Assembly: GCA_015075175.1 (NCBI GenBank)
Contig: JABTUV010000010.1
Coordinates: 123,912-187,911 of the forward strand
Length of the DNA stretch: 64,000 bases
Reading direction: 5' to 3'
Source of the DNA: a bacterium
Lineage (GTDB): Bacteria; Hinthialibacterota; Hinthialibacteria; H5-UNCL2
Numbering within the stretch: position 1 is the first letter of the stretch; every line of letters starts with the position of its first letter. Below the pieces are notes generated by a model. It had not been told where the DNA came from. It did no database searches and worked only from the letters and a program-made list of their open reading frames with translations. Positions 44,131 through 54,549 of the stretch are shown piece by piece. The position numbers and the translations under genes were made by a program.

Positions 44131-46892
44131 GGTTGATCAAGGCCTCCTCCTCCAGCTTGTGCGCGCCCGCCGAGCCGGTCGCCGGGCTGGCCGCCGCGGG
44201 TCGCGTGATCCCCGCGAACGGATAGCGATCCCACGGCCGCCGCCCCAGGTTGACCAGGAGAAACCGCCACGCGCCCATGTTCTCCGGCTCCTCTTGCACC
44301 CAATAGACGGGCGTGCCTTCGGGATAGGCGGAGAGCGCGGTTCGCAGTTCCTCCTCCGGCAGGGGATAGTACTGCTCCAACCGCAGGATGGGAACATCCG
44401 CGCGGCGCAACTGTTCGCGCTTGAGCAGGAGCTCATAGTAAAGCTTGCCGGCGCACACGAGTACGTGGGACGCCTTGCCGCGCGGTGTTCCCACGTCGGG
44501 AATCACCCGCTGGAAGGCGCCCTCCGCCAGTTCGTCCAGGTTGGAGACGGCGCGTGGATGGCGCAGCATGCTCTTGGGCGTGATGACGACGAGCGGCTTG
44601 CGCCAGCGCCGCAGCACCTGACGCCGCAACACGTGAAAGTACTGCGCGGGCGCGGAGGGATGGACGACCTGGATGTTGTTCTCGGCGGCCAAAACCAGGT
44701 AGCGCTCCAGGCGGGCGCTGGCGTGCTCAGGACCCTGCCCCTCCAAGCCGTGGGGCAGAAGCAGGACGATCCCGGACAGGCGCCGCCACTTGTCCTCCGC
44801 GCCGGCGATGAACTGATCGATGACCACCTGCGCGGCGTTGGAGAAGTCGCCGAACTGCGCCTCCCAGGCGACCAAACCGTCCGGACAGTCGAGACTGTAG
44901 CCGTACTCGAAACCCAGAACGCCCGCCTCCGAGAGGGGACTGTTGAGGATCTCCACGGGCGCCTGGTCGCTGGAGAGGTGTGCCAGCGGCGCATAGGTGC
45001 GGCCGTCATGGAAATCATGGAGGACGGCGTGGCGCTGCGAGAAGGTGCCGCGCTCGCTGTCCTGGCCGGACAGGCGGACGTTGGCCCTGGACGGCCAGCG
45101 ACGCGAACGCCAGCGCCTCGGCGGCCGCCCAATCGAGTGGACGCTCTCCGCGCGCCATCTCACGCCGCAGCTCCATCCATCGCACCAGCTTGGGATGGAG
45201 ATGGAAGTCCTCGGGCAGGCGCGTCAGTTCCAGCAGGAGTTGGGAGAGCTTGGCCCGGGGTACGCCCGTGACCGCTTCGGGAACGTTGTCGGGAGGACCG
45301 CCCGCGTAACCCTGCCAGATGCCGGCGGGAACCGGCGAGGGCGGCCGCCAGTCCCGGCGGCGCGCCTCCGCCAGGTTTTTCTCCAGAGCCGCGCGGCGTT
45401 CCTGCATGATGGCGTCGGCTTCCTCGTGCGTCACTTCACCCAGTTTCAGGAGATGTTCCAGGTAGCCGTCGCGCACGGATTTGCGTTGCGCGATAGCCCT
45501 GTATAGCAGCGGCTGGGTAAAGGAAGGCTCGTCGCCCTCGTTGTGCCCGCGGCGGCGATAGGCGACCATCTCGATGACCACGTCGCGCCGGAAGGTCTTC
45601 CTGAAGTCCAGGCCCAGTCGTACCGCCTGCGCGACCGCCTCGGGGTCCTCGCCGTTGACGTGGAAGATGGGGACTTGCAGCATCTTGGCCACGTCGGTGG
45701 CATAGATGCTGGAGCGGGCCTGTTCGGCGGTCGTCGTAAAGCCCACCTGGTTGTTGAGTACCACGTGCAGCGTGCCGCCGACGCTGTAGCCGGGCAGTTG
45801 CGAGAGGTTGAGCGTCTCCTGCACGATGCCCTGGCCGCAGAAGCCGGCCTCGCCGTGGATGAGGAGTACGAGGCCGCGCTCGCGCGCCCGGTCGTCCGCT
45901 CGGTCCTGCTTGGCCCGCATCCGCCCCAAGGCGACCGGATTGACGAACTCCAGATGGCTGGGATTGAAGCAGAGCGAGAGATGCACGGTCTGGCCCGCGG
46001 CGGTGGTCCAGTCGTAACTGTAGCCTTGATGATACTTGACGTCGCCGCGGCCCAGGTACTGGGCGCTGTCCTTGTCCTCGAACTCGCGGAAGATTTGCGC
46101 GGGGCTTTTCCGCATGATGTTGGCCAGCACGTTGAGCCGCCCGCGATGCGCCATGCCCAGCACGATCTCGCGCACGCCCTGGCCGCCGGCGTGCTCGATG
46201 GCGAGATCCAGAAGGGGGATGAGACTTTCGGAACCTTCCAGCGAGAAGCTCTTGGCGCCGATGAACTTCTTCTGGATGAACTCTTCCAATACGACCGCGT
46301 CGGAGAGGCGCGACAGGATGCGCAACTGCTCGGCGCGCGACAGCAGCAGATGGTTCTCAGAGGTCTCCATGCGGCGCTGCAGCCACTCGCGCACGGACAG
46401 ATCGTCAATGTGCATGAACTGGACGCCGATGCTGCGGCAGTAAGTGTTCTCCAGGCGGGCCATGATCTCGCGCAGGGTCATGACGCCGCCGGACGCGAAG
46501 GTCTCGCAGGCGAAGGGGCGGTCCATGTCGGCTTCCGAGAAACCGTAGCGGGCCGGTTCCAGCTCGGGCGGCATGGGATGAGGCAGACCCAGCGGGTTGG
46601 TGCGCGCGATAATGTGGCCGCGCACGCGATAATTGCGGATCAACTGGTCGACGCGATGCTGCAGCGCGCCCAGCTCCACCTCGCGCCCGGAAAGCGTGGC
46701 GCTGGATGAAGGAGGATTGAAGATGCTCCAAGGGCGAAACGACGGGCCGGTCACGCGCCGCCCGTTTCCCCAAGCGGCGAAGTACTCCCGCCACTCGGGA
46801 GCAACCGACGCGGCGTCCTTCTGATACGCCGCGAACAGCTCCTCCACGAAGGCCAGGTTGACGGGATTGACGTCCGCTTGACGCTCGCTCAT
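43910..46892 (-). CDS. sucA: 2-oxoglutarate dehydrogenase E1, one frameshift, repeat-encoded tail
   Basis: Starts ATG 46892 ([20 protein letters not shown]). Thiamine-diphosphate enzyme that decarboxylates 2-oxoglutarate in the TCA cycle. Landmarks: [12 protein letters not shown] near residue 95, the [14 protein letters not shown] and [14 protein letters not shown] blocks near 215-245, [13 protein letters not shown] near 275, [20 protein letters not shown] near 340, and the ThDP motif [10 protein letters not shown] near 390. Near 45086 the frame changes (ASLAVQG, then in the other frame [20 protein letters not shown]), a two-base loss, after which the C-terminal half is intact to [14 protein letters not shown], the normal E1o end. 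The frame then continues for about 70 repeat-encoded residues to 43910. Confidence 0.9.
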
Positions 46893-46914
46893 GTTCTCGG
46901 TCCGGGTCTCTTCG

Positions 46915-46948
46915 CACCGCGGGGGCCGAGGGAACCCCGACCCCCGCG
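46915..46948 (-). promoter_or_regulatory. Strong hairpin in sucA leader
   Basis: CCGCGGGGGTCGGGG and CCTCGGCCCCCGCGG pair with the loop TTCC and one small bulge, about 25 bases before the sucA start codon. No T-run follows, so it is not an ordinary terminator. Confidence 0.6.
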
Positions 46949-46977
46949 GAAATGCCGTTGCGGCTGCGACGGCATCC

Positions 46978-47006
46978 AGTATAGGGTAACCTGTCCCGCC
47001 GCGCAA
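46978..47006 (-). promoter_or_regulatory. Candidate promoter for sucA
   Basis: Minus strand TTGCGC (47006-47001), 17-base spacer, TATACT (46983-46978; five of six). The -35 lies at the edge of a family C repeat (47008-47091). The leader, about 80 bases, contains the hairpin below. Confidence 0.5.
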
Positions 47007-47007
47007 G

Positions 47008-47091
47008 CCGGGCTTCGACACGCGGCCCGAAGTGAGATTCCCTCTTTCAAGCATGCCTTCCGCCGGGCCGCTGCTCAGCCCTGTCGGTTCC
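47008..47091. repeat. Dispersed repeat, family C copy
   Basis: CCGGGCTTCGACACGCGGCC ... CGCCGGGCCGCTGCTCAGCC, then CTGTCGGTTCC. It lies in the 287-base gap between bactofilin and sucA, which holds no other gene. Confidence 0.8.
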
Positions 47092-47179
47092 GGTGGGGGT
47101 CGCGACTCCGGCCGCTGGGGGCGAGACGGCCGCACGAGGGGGAGACGACTGGGGAGTGCCGCGGGGCGCCGGGGCCGGC

Positions 47180-47644
47180 CTAACTCCCCTTGGCTTCCTT
47201 GCCGGCAGGGGCGGGTTGAGCGGCGGGGCGCGGCTCGGGCCGGCGGGCTTCGCTGCGCGCGCTCTGCGGTTGGATGTCGGCGCGGCCCACGAAGACCACG
47301 CCCTCTTCGATCTTGATCTTGCCCGCCGTGATGTCGCCGTGGACCTGTGCGGTACTGCGCAAGTCCACCAGCTCCCCGGCGGTGATGTTGCCGGCGATTT
47401 TTCCCTCGACGATGATGGCGCCGACCTTGATCTCGGCTTCCACCTGGCCGGTTTTGCCCACGATCAACGTGCCCGTAGAAGTCAGGTCGCCCTTGAACTT
47501 GCCCTCGATCTTCAAGGCGCGCTCGAACTTGAGATTGCCGGAAAACTCGGTATCCTCCGACAACGTGGTGGCGACGCGGTCGTCGCGCCCCCGCTCCAGG
47601 CTGGGCAACACCAGCTCGCTGCGGTCCTTGCCGAGAACTTCCAT
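47180..47644 (-). CDS. Bactofilin
   Basis: 154 residues from ATG 47644, with GGGAGGAGA 5-6 bases upstream. The central 90 residues are the bactofilin right-handed beta-helix: FSGNLKFERALKIEGKFKGD, then TGTLIVGKTGQVEAEIKVG and AIIVEGKIAGNITAGELVDL, and VHGDITAGKIKIEEGVVF. N- and C-terminal tails are disordered and rich in charged residues and Pro, as usual. Bactofilins polymerise without nucleotide and organise cell shape, stalks or peptidoglycan enzymes. It is a lone gene convergent with nothing and upstream of sucA on the same strand. Confidence 0.92.
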   Translation of the reverse strand: MEVLGKDRSELVLPSLERGRDDRVATTLSEDTEFSGNLKFERALKIEGKFKGDLTSTGTLIVGKTGQVEAEIKVGAIIVEGKIAGNITAGELVDLRSTAQVHGDITAGKIKIEEGVVFVGRADIQPQSARSEARRPEPRPAAQPAPAGKEAKGS

Positions 47645-47697
47645 GGTATCTCCTCCCGTCCTGGACTGTGGTTGCTGGGCCGGAACCGGCAATCCCG

Positions 47698-47727
47698 TAT
47701 GTAATCAACGAATCCGCCGCCTGTCAA
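47698..47727 (-). promoter_or_regulatory. Candidate promoter for bactofilin gene
   Basis: Minus strand TTGACA (47727-47722), 18-base spacer, TACATA (47703-47698; weak). Start would be near 47690, about 45 bases before the ATG. Confidence 0.4.
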
Positions 47728-47758
47728 ATCGTTTTTGGCCGCAAGCCCGTCTTTCCGC

Positions 47759-47946
47759 TTGACAAGGGCCTGCCGGCGTGGTAATAACCCGCCCCATTAT
47801 GGACGCGCAACTCGTTGCCCTCCAAGCCTCCGCTCCGCTCCGCCGCACCCGACGACGATAGCCGGCCCGGCGGCCCGTCGCCTTTTTTCGATTTGACCAA
47901 ACGTAACAGAATTGGCCGTTGACAGCCTTCGGGCGGGTTCAGTAAT
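47759..47946 (+). promoter_or_regulatory. Two candidate promoters upstream of argB
   Basis: P1: TTGACA 47759-47764, 17 bases, TAATAA 47782-47787. P2: TTGACA 47919-47924, 16 bases, AGTAAT 47941-47946, placing the start near 47953, 42 bases before argB. The 350-base gap between bactofilin and argB (47645-47994) contains nothing else but a GC-rich run followed by CCTTTTTTCG near 47881. Confidence 0.45.
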
Positions 47947-47994
47947 TTTCCGTTTTCCCCTCACCCGGGAAACGAGTACCGGAAGGATCCCGAC

Positions 47995-48885
47995 ATGTCC
48001 CACAGTCTCAACGATAGCGGCGACCAGTTCACCGCCCACCTGATGGAGGCCCTGCCCTACATCCGCGCCTTTTCCGGCAAGACGGTAGTCATCAAGTACG
48101 GCGGGGCGGCCATGAAGACCCCCGAGCGGAAGGAAGACTTCGTACGCGACATCGTGCTTCTGCGCTACGTGGGCATCCGGCCGGTGGTGGTGCACGGGGG
48201 CGGGCCGGCCATCTCGGAGATGATGCAGAAGCTGGGCAAGACCCCCCGGTTCGTAGGCGGCCTGCGCATTACCGACGAGGAGACGGTCAAGATCACCGAG
48301 ATGGTTCTGGTAGGCGACATCAACCAGGAGATCGTGAACCTGATCAACCAGCACGGCGGGGCGGCGGTGGGACTGTCGGGGAAGGACGGGCGGGTGATCG
48401 AGGCGCGCAAGCACGTGGGCGGGCCGGAAGACGGGGAGAAGGTGGATCTGGGTTTCGTGGGCGACGTGTACAAGATCAATCCGCGCGTGATCGAGGCCCT
48501 GGAGCAGAGCGGCTTCATTCCGGTACTCGCGCCGCTGGGCGTGGACAGCGCCGGTTGCACGTACAACATCAACGCCGACCTGGTGGCCGGCGAAATCGCC
48601 GCCGCGCTGTTGGCCGAGAAACTCATCATGCTCAGCGACACGCCCGGCATCCTCGCCGACCCCAAGGATCCGGCCACGCTCCTGTCGGAGATACCGGTCT
48701 CCGAGCTGGACCGGTTGATTGCGGAGGGCGTGATCTCCGGCGGCATGATCCCCAAGGTGCGCGCCTGCCGGCGGGCGCTGGAGTGCGGCGTCTCCAAGAC
48801 GCACATCATCGACGGACGACGTTCCCACGGGTTGCTGCTGGAGATTTTCACCAATCGGGGCGTGGGCACGCAGATCGTGAATTGA
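47995..48885 (+). CDS. argB: Acetylglutamate kinase
   Basis: 296 residues, ATG 47995 with GGAAGG 9 bases upstream. Phosphorylates N-acetylglutamate, second step of arginine synthesis. The N-terminal VVIKYGGAAMKTPERKEDFV and VVVHGGGPAISEMMQKLG, the substrate-binding GGLRITDEETVKITEMVLVG and the ATP-region LSDTPGILADPKDPATLLSE are intact. The short N-terminal helix before the kinase core (about 25 residues, ALPYIRAFSGKTV) is typical of arginine-feedback-sensitive hexameric NAGK, but the sensitivity is inferred only. First gene of the arg cluster. Confidence 0.96.
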   Translation: MSHSLNDSGDQFTAHLMEALPYIRAFSGKTVVIKYGGAAMKTPERKEDFVRDIVLLRYVGIRPVVVHGGGPAISEMMQKLGKTPRFVGGLRITDEETVKITEMVLVGDINQEIVNLINQHGGAAVGLSGKDGRVIEARKHVGGPEDGEKVDLGFVGDVYKINPRVIEALEQSGFIPVLAPLGVDSAGCTYNINADLVAGEIAAALLAEKLIMLSDTPGILADPKDPATLLSEIPVSELDRLIAEGVISGGMIPKVRACRRALECGVSKTHIIDGRRSHGLLLEIFTNRGVGTQIVN

Positions 48886-48886
48886 C

Positions 48887-48963
48887 GGAAAATTAGGGTC
48901 AGCGCCTAATTTTTCTAAACCGATGAATTGCGGAGAAAAATTGGGCGCTGACCCTAATTTTCC
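48887..48963. repeat. Family F element (REPIN-like pair)
   Basis: Two opposed GGAAAATTAGGGTCAGCGCC ends separated by about 30 bases, forming a long imperfect hairpin just after argB. The full copy shows the family best: arms 48887-48917 and 48934-48963. Confidence 0.88.
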
Positions 48964-48981
48964 GCAGCAGGGAGAACCGAT

Positions 48982-50188
48982 GTGATCAACGCGACTTTGA
49001 CCAACGCCGAGCTGGCGGCGCGGGCCACCAAGGTCCTGATGAATACCTACGGCGAACGGAAGCTCGCCGTGGTGCGCGGGCAGGGCATCTTTGTCTGGGA
49101 CGCCGACGGCCGGCGCTACCTCGACTTCCTCTCCGGCATCGCCGTCAACAATCTGGGCCACTGCCATCCCGCGGTGGTCGCGGCGCTCAAGGAGCAGGCG
49201 GAGACGCTCATCCACGCCAGCAATTTCTATCTGATGGAGCCGCAGATTCGCCTGGCGGAGCTCCTGGTCGAGCGTTCCTTCGCCGACAAGGTGTTTTTCG
49301 CCAACAGCGGAGCGGAGGCCAACGAGGGCGCCATCAAGCTGGCGCGGCGCTGGAGTCCCGATCCGGCGCGGCACGAGATCATCTGTTTCGAGAACAGTTT
49401 TCACGGCCGCACGCTGGCCGCGCTCTCGGCCACGGGCCAAAAGAAATACCACCAGCAGGGCTACGACCCGCTGGTCCCGGGCTTCGTGCACGTGCCTTTT
49501 AACGACCTGGATGCCGTGGCGAAGGCGATTACGCCCCGGACCTGCGGGATTCTGGTCGAGCCGATCCAGGGCGAGAGCGGAGTACGGCCGGCCACGCGGG
49601 AGTTTCTGGCGGGCCTGCGGGAGTTGGCGGACCGGCACGACCTCGTGCTCATCTACGACGAAGGCAGTGCGGGGATGGGGCGGACCGGCTGGCCGTTTGT
49701 ATGAGCATTACGAGGTGGCGCCGGACGTGCTGACGCTGGCCTAGGCGCTGGGGGGCGGGGCGCCCATCGGGGCGATTCTGGCCAACGCCCGCACCAGCGG
49801 GGTGTTTGCGCCGGGCACGCACGCGCATACCTTCGGCGGCAATCCGCTGGTGTGCGCGGCGGCCCTGGCTGCGCTGCCACTGCTCTCCGACGCGGCGCTG
49901 CTGGCGCGCGTGCGCGAGCTGGGCGAGTACTTCAAGGCGCAGCTTTTGGAACTGCAACGTCGCTTCCCGGTCATCGTCGAGGTGCGCGGCGTGGGCCTGA
50001 TGGTGGGCGCGCAGCTCTCCGCGGGCGCGCCCGCCGTGGTCGAGGCGCTCTGCCGCAAGGGCATCCTGGCCAACTGCGCGGCGGGCGACACGCTGCGCTT
50101 CCTGCCCCCGCTGGTGGTTCAGAAGTCGCACATCGACGAGGTCGTCGGGGCGCTGGAGCAATGTCTCTCGGAGGAAAAACCGACATGA
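48982..50188 (+). CDS. argD: Acetylornithine aminotransferase, frameshifted with amber at PLP lysine
   Basis: GTG 48982 with AGGGAGA upstream. Class III PLP aminotransferase converting N-acetylglutamate semialdehyde to N-acetylornithine. The first 230 residues are intact: YLDFLSGIAVNNLGHCHPAV, NSGAEANEGAIKLARRW, FENSFHGRTLAALSATGQKK, GILVEPIQGESGV. Then DLVLIYDE is followed by GSAGMGRTG instead of VQCGMGRTG (two compensating indels) and a further shift at about 49690. In the resumed frame TLA-TAG-ALGGGAPIGAI shows a TAG at 49743-49745 exactly where the Schiff-base lysine (TLAKALGGG) must be. The rest (THAHTFGGNPLVCAAALAAL) is sound. It ends overlapping argF as ATGA. Confidence 0.9.
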
Positions 50189-51120
50189 AGGGCAAGGACC
50201 TCCTATCGTCCGCCGATCTGTCCCGCGACGACGTGGAGCGGTTGTTCCGCGCCGCCGCGCTCATGAAGGCGCATCCGGAGCGTTTTGCGGGCAGCCTGTC
50301 GGGCAAGAGCGCGGCCTTGATCTTCGAGAAGCCTTCGCTGCGCACGCGCGTCACCTTCGAGGCGGGCGTGTTTACCATGGGCGGGCTGCCCATCTATCTG
50401 CCCCACGAGGAACACCATCTGGGCGAGCGCGAGGCGGTGCGCGACGTGGCCCGCAACCTGGAACGCTGGGTGAGCCTGATCGTGGCCCGCGTCTTCTCGC
50501 ACCAGGTGTTGGTCGAGATGGCGGACAACGCCCGCATTCCCGTGATCAACGCGCTCTCGGACGCGGAGCATCCCTGCCAGGCGCTGGCGGACCTCTTTAC
50601 CCTCTACGAGCGGCGGTCCGACCCGGCGAGTTGGACGCTGGCGTTCGTGGGCGACGGCAACAACGTGTGCGTGTCGCTGATGCTGATGGCGGCGACTTGG
50701 GGGGCGCATTTCCGCTGCGCCAATCCGGAGGGTTACCGCGTGCCGGCGGCGGCGGAGGCGGAGGCGCGCCGTCGCGCCGCCCTCTCCGGCGGCACGGTCG
50801 AGGTGCATGTCGATCCAGTCAAGGCGGTCGCGGGCGTGGCTGCCGTCTATACCGACGTATGGGCCAGCATGGGCCAGGAGGACGAGGCCGCCCAGCGCGA
50901 GCGCATCTTCGCCCCCTATCAGCTCAATGCCGCGCTCCTGTCCCACGCCGGCAGGGGCGCGCTGGCCATGCACTGCCTGCCCGCCCATCGCGGCATGGAG
51001 ATCACCGACGAGGTCATGGACGGTCCCACCTCGGTCGTCTACGACCAGGCGGAAAACCGGCTGCACGTGCAGAAGGCGGCCATGCACGCGCTGGTGCACG
51101 GGCTTTCAGGAGTGGTGTGA
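50185..51120 (+). CDS. argF: Ornithine carbamoyltransferase
   Basis: 311 residues, ATG 50185 overlapping argD; GGAGG about 10 bases upstream. Condenses ornithine and carbamoyl phosphate to citrulline. Carbamoyl-phosphate site FEKPSLRTRVTFEAG near residue 50 (S.RTR), DAEHPCQALADLFTL (HPxQ) near 130, ornithine-site YTDVWASMGQEDEAAQRE near 225, and the catalytic Cys loop AMHCLPAHRGMEI near 265. All family residues are present. An argF-argI duplication is not seen. Confidence 0.96.
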   Translation: MKGKDLLSSADLSRDDVERLFRAAALMKAHPERFAGSLSGKSAALIFEKPSLRTRVTFEAGVFTMGGLPIYLPHEEHHLGEREAVRDVARNLERWVSLIVARVFSHQVLVEMADNARIPVINALSDAEHPCQALADLFTLYERRSDPASWTLAFVGDGNNVCVSLMLMAATWGAHFRCANPEGYRVPAAAEAEARRRAALSGGTVEVHVDPVKAVAGVAAVYTDVWASMGQEDEAAQRERIFAPYQLNAALLSHAGRGALAMHCLPAHRGMEITDEVMDGPTSVVYDQAENRLHVQKAAMHALVHGLSGVV

Positions 51121-51123
51121 GCC

Positions 51124-52132
51124 ATGCCCAAACCGCGCGTCTTCATCGACGGGCAGGCGGGTACGACCGGCCTGCGCATTCACGAAATGCTGGCGGGACG
51201 CGACGACCTGGAGCTCCTGTCGGTTCCCCAGGCCGAGCGCAAAGAGGCCGGAGCGCGGCGCGAGCGGCTCCGCGCCGCCGACTTGGCCATCCTCTGCCTG
51301 CCTGACGAGGCCGTGCCCGAGGCGCTCGAGATGGTGGAGGGCGCGGCCACGCGGCTCAGCGATGTGAGTACCCCGCGTCGGGTGCATCCCGACTGGGTTT
51401 ACGGCTTGCCCGAGTTGTCGGGGGAGCAGAAGCGCGCCATCGCCGAGGCGACGCGCGTCGCCAATCCCGGCTGCTATCCCATGAGCTACATTCTTTCCGT
51501 GCGCCCGCTGGTCGAGGCCGGTCTCTTGGACCCCGGCGTCCGATTGAGCGTGTTCGGCATCTCTGGGCTATTCAGGCGGCGGGCGCAGGATGATCGAGAC
51601 CTACATGTGAATGCCGATCGTCCGATCCGGTGCGGATGCAGCGCTACCAGTTCAGCTTTATGGACTGGACAGCCGCCACAAGCACCTGCCGGAGATGCAG
51701 AAGTACAGCGGGATGTCGTGCGCGCCGCTGTTTCTGCCCTCGGTGGGGCATTTCTATGCCGGGATGCTGGTCAGTACGCCCATTCCCGCCGGCGCCTTCA
51801 CGAAGCGCGTGAGCCGCCGGGACGTGTGGGAGGTTCTTTCGGTACGGTACGCGGGCGAACCCTTTGTCAAGGTGATGCCGCTAGAGTGCGGGCAGGCGCT
51901 GCGCGAGGGCAAGTACTTGGAGCCGCAGGCTTGCAACCGGACGAATCGACTGGAGCTGTTCGTATTCGGCGATGAGGCGCAGGGGCTGACGCTCGTCGGG
52001 CGGCTGGACAATTTAGGCAAGGGCGCCTCCGGCAACGCGGTGCAGTGCCTGAATCTGATGCTGGGCCTGCCCGAGACGAGGGGGTTAGGAAAATTGGGGT
52101 CAGCGCCTAATTTTCCGGACGACGGCTCATGA
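51124..52132 (+). CDS. argC: N-acetyl-gamma-glutamyl-phosphate reductase, type 2, frameshifted, repeat-encoded tail
   Basis: ATG 51124, three bases after argF. The start MPKPRVFIDGQAGTTGLRIH marks the shorter type-2 ArgC group. The catalytic Cys is in VANPGCYPMSYILS near residue 117. Between about 51565 and 51660 the conserved text changes frame twice: FGISG, then in another frame YSGGGRRMIETY, RMQRYQFSF and YGLDSRHKHLPEMQKYSGM (with the catalytic His). The rest is clean to NLMLGLPETRGL, the natural end. The frame then reads GKLGSAPNFPDDGS from the family F repeat before TGA 52132. Reconstructed core about 320 residues. Confidence 0.88.
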
Positions 52133-52177
52133 ACCGATGGATGACCGGGGAAAATTAGGCGCTGACCCCAATTTTCC
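52088..52177. repeat. Family F element between argC and argG
   Basis: Arms GGAAAATTGGGGTCAGCGCC (52088 onward) and its inverse ending 52177. The left arm encodes the argC tail; the right arm precedes the argG ribosome site by about 25 bases. Confidence 0.88.
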
Positions 52178-52217
52178 GACCCACCGGGGGAAAGCGTTTT
52201 TGAGGAGAGAAGACATC

Positions 52218-53456
<1,239 letters not shown>

Positions 53457-53478
53457 CCCGATGGATGACCGGGGAAAA

Positions 53479-54117
53479 TTAGGCGCTGACCCCAATTTCC
53501 CAGTAGGCGGCGAAGCGCAACAGGTCGCGATAATCCACGCGCCCATCGCCGTCCAGATCGACGGCCGAGTCGCCGGCGCCCCAAACTTCCAAGAGACGCT
53601 GGAGGTCCAGGCCATCGACTGCTCCGTCATTGTTGTAGTCGGGCAGCCTGGGCGTGGGTGAGGGCGTGGGGGTAGGCGTCGGCGCCTCGGTGAAAGTCGC
53701 CGTGGGCGTGGGAGTCGGGGTGCGCGTCGGGGTGGGCGTGGGCGGAGGCGTGCTGGAACCGGAGCCGGGAAGCGAAACCAGGTTGGCATTGCCGGGATTG
53801 GGCTGGCCCGGCCGCCAGGCGCCCGTGGGGTCCTGCAGTTCCTGCCCGTTGGTGTAGCCGTCCCCGTCCGCGTCCATGCCCGCCAGCCCGGGGCCCCAGA
53901 AGTTCTCGCCCAGTGTGGGCAGGAGCGCCTGCACCTGCAACCCGAAGGCGTTGCGGGCGTCGCCGCCGAACTGGCTCACGTGGCAGTTGAGGCAGCCGTT
54001 CGTATTGCCGTTGGGGATGAAGTCCGGCCTCCAAGGCCGTGCCGCCGCCCAATCCGACATTAACCACGTGCACCACAGGGTGATGCCCAGTATCCTTCCC
54101 ATCGCGGAGCCAGGCAT
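53479..54117 (-). CDS. Secreted haem-motif and dockerin-like protein
   Basis: 212 residues from ATG 54117, with GGAGG 6 bases upstream and a signal peptide (MGRILGITLWCTWLMSDWA). A single CxxCH motif, NGCLNCHVSQFGG near residue 45, could bind a c-type haem or act only as a conserved Cys pair; the region resembles proteins with a CLNCH..GG..NAFG block. GMDADGDGYTNGQE near 85 is a calcium-binding thrombospondin-3-like loop. A long Thr/Pro linker leads to a C-terminal EF-hand pair, YNNDGAVDGLDLQRLLEVW and DLDGDGRVDYRDLLRFAAYW, the dockerin type I pattern. The final six residues come from a repeat. Cohesin partners are not seen nearby. Confidence 0.65.
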   Translation of the reverse strand: MPGSAMGRILGITLWCTWLMSDWAAARPWRPDFIPNGNTNGCLNCHVSQFGGDARNAFGLQVQALLPTLGENFWGPGLAGMDADGDGYTNGQELQDPTGAWRPGQPNPGNANLVSLPGSGSSTPPPTPTPTRTPTPTPTATFTEAPTPTPTPSPTPRLPDYNNDGAVDGLDLQRLLEVWGAGDSAVDLDGDGRVDYRDLLRFAAYWEIGVSA

Positions 54118-54177
54118 GATTTTCCTCCCTTCCACGTCCACCCGAGGAGTATGGTGTAAGAACGCCGCGAGGGAGAA

Positions 54178-54237
54178 AAACGCTCCGGAGTCCAGGCTTC
54201 AGCCTGTCTGAGGCAGACTGAAGTTTGTACTCCGGCA
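54178..54237. repeat. Family A element
   Basis: ACGCTCCGGAGTCCAGGCTT, CAGCCTGTCTGAGGCAGACT, GAAGTTTGTACTCCGG. It lies in the gap between the dockerin gene and the small membrane gene. Confidence 0.8.
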
Positions 54238-54319
54238 TTACATTATAGACCGTGACAATAGTTGTTCCAACGTTTTTCTTGCTGGAGTCGGAAATGATCA
54301 AGCGAATGAAGCGACGGCC

Positions 54320-54529
54320 ATGAGCTTCTCGTCCCTGTTTCTCAGCTTCCTGGTCAGCCTCGTCGGCCTGGCGTATACGGTTTACGGGAGGAAGAGCGGG
54401 GATGTGCTGTTTCTCGGCTTCGGGGTGGCGCTCATGGTGGCGCCGTACTTCTCCGCCAATCCGGTTTTCATTCTGGGGTTGGGCGTGGTACTGTCGGGGG
54501 CGCCCTTCGCCATCCGGCGCTGGGGTTGA
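54320..54529 (+). CDS. Small two-helix membrane protein
   Basis: 69 residues from ATG 54320. Three hydrophobic segments: LFLSFLVSLVGLAYTVYGRK, VLFLGFGVALMVAPYFSANP and VFILGLGVVLSGAPFAIRR. The pattern (GxGYxVYGkk, then a short helix ending PYF, then a helix ending PF.IRR) matches a widespread unnamed family of small inner-membrane proteins. Function is unknown. The ribosome site is weak. It overlaps the next gene region by a few bases and may be co-transcribed with it. Confidence 0.6.
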   Translation: MSFSSLFLSFLVSLVGLAYTVYGRKSGDVLFLGFGVALMVAPYFSANPVFILGLGVVLSGAPFAIRRWG

Positions 54530-54549
54530 GAGTCCGCGGGGAGGCTGCC

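Noticed and set aside
47797..49638. A 600-codon minus-strand frame opposite argB and argD
   Set aside because: Antisense shadow; both plus-strand genes have full sets of conserved motifs and ribosome sites.
49743..49745. TAG in argD read as pyrrolysine or a recoded stop
   Set aside because: Lysine is required there in the whole family, the codon differs by one base from AAG, and indels crowd the same 80 bases; error or decay is simpler, and no pyl genes are present.
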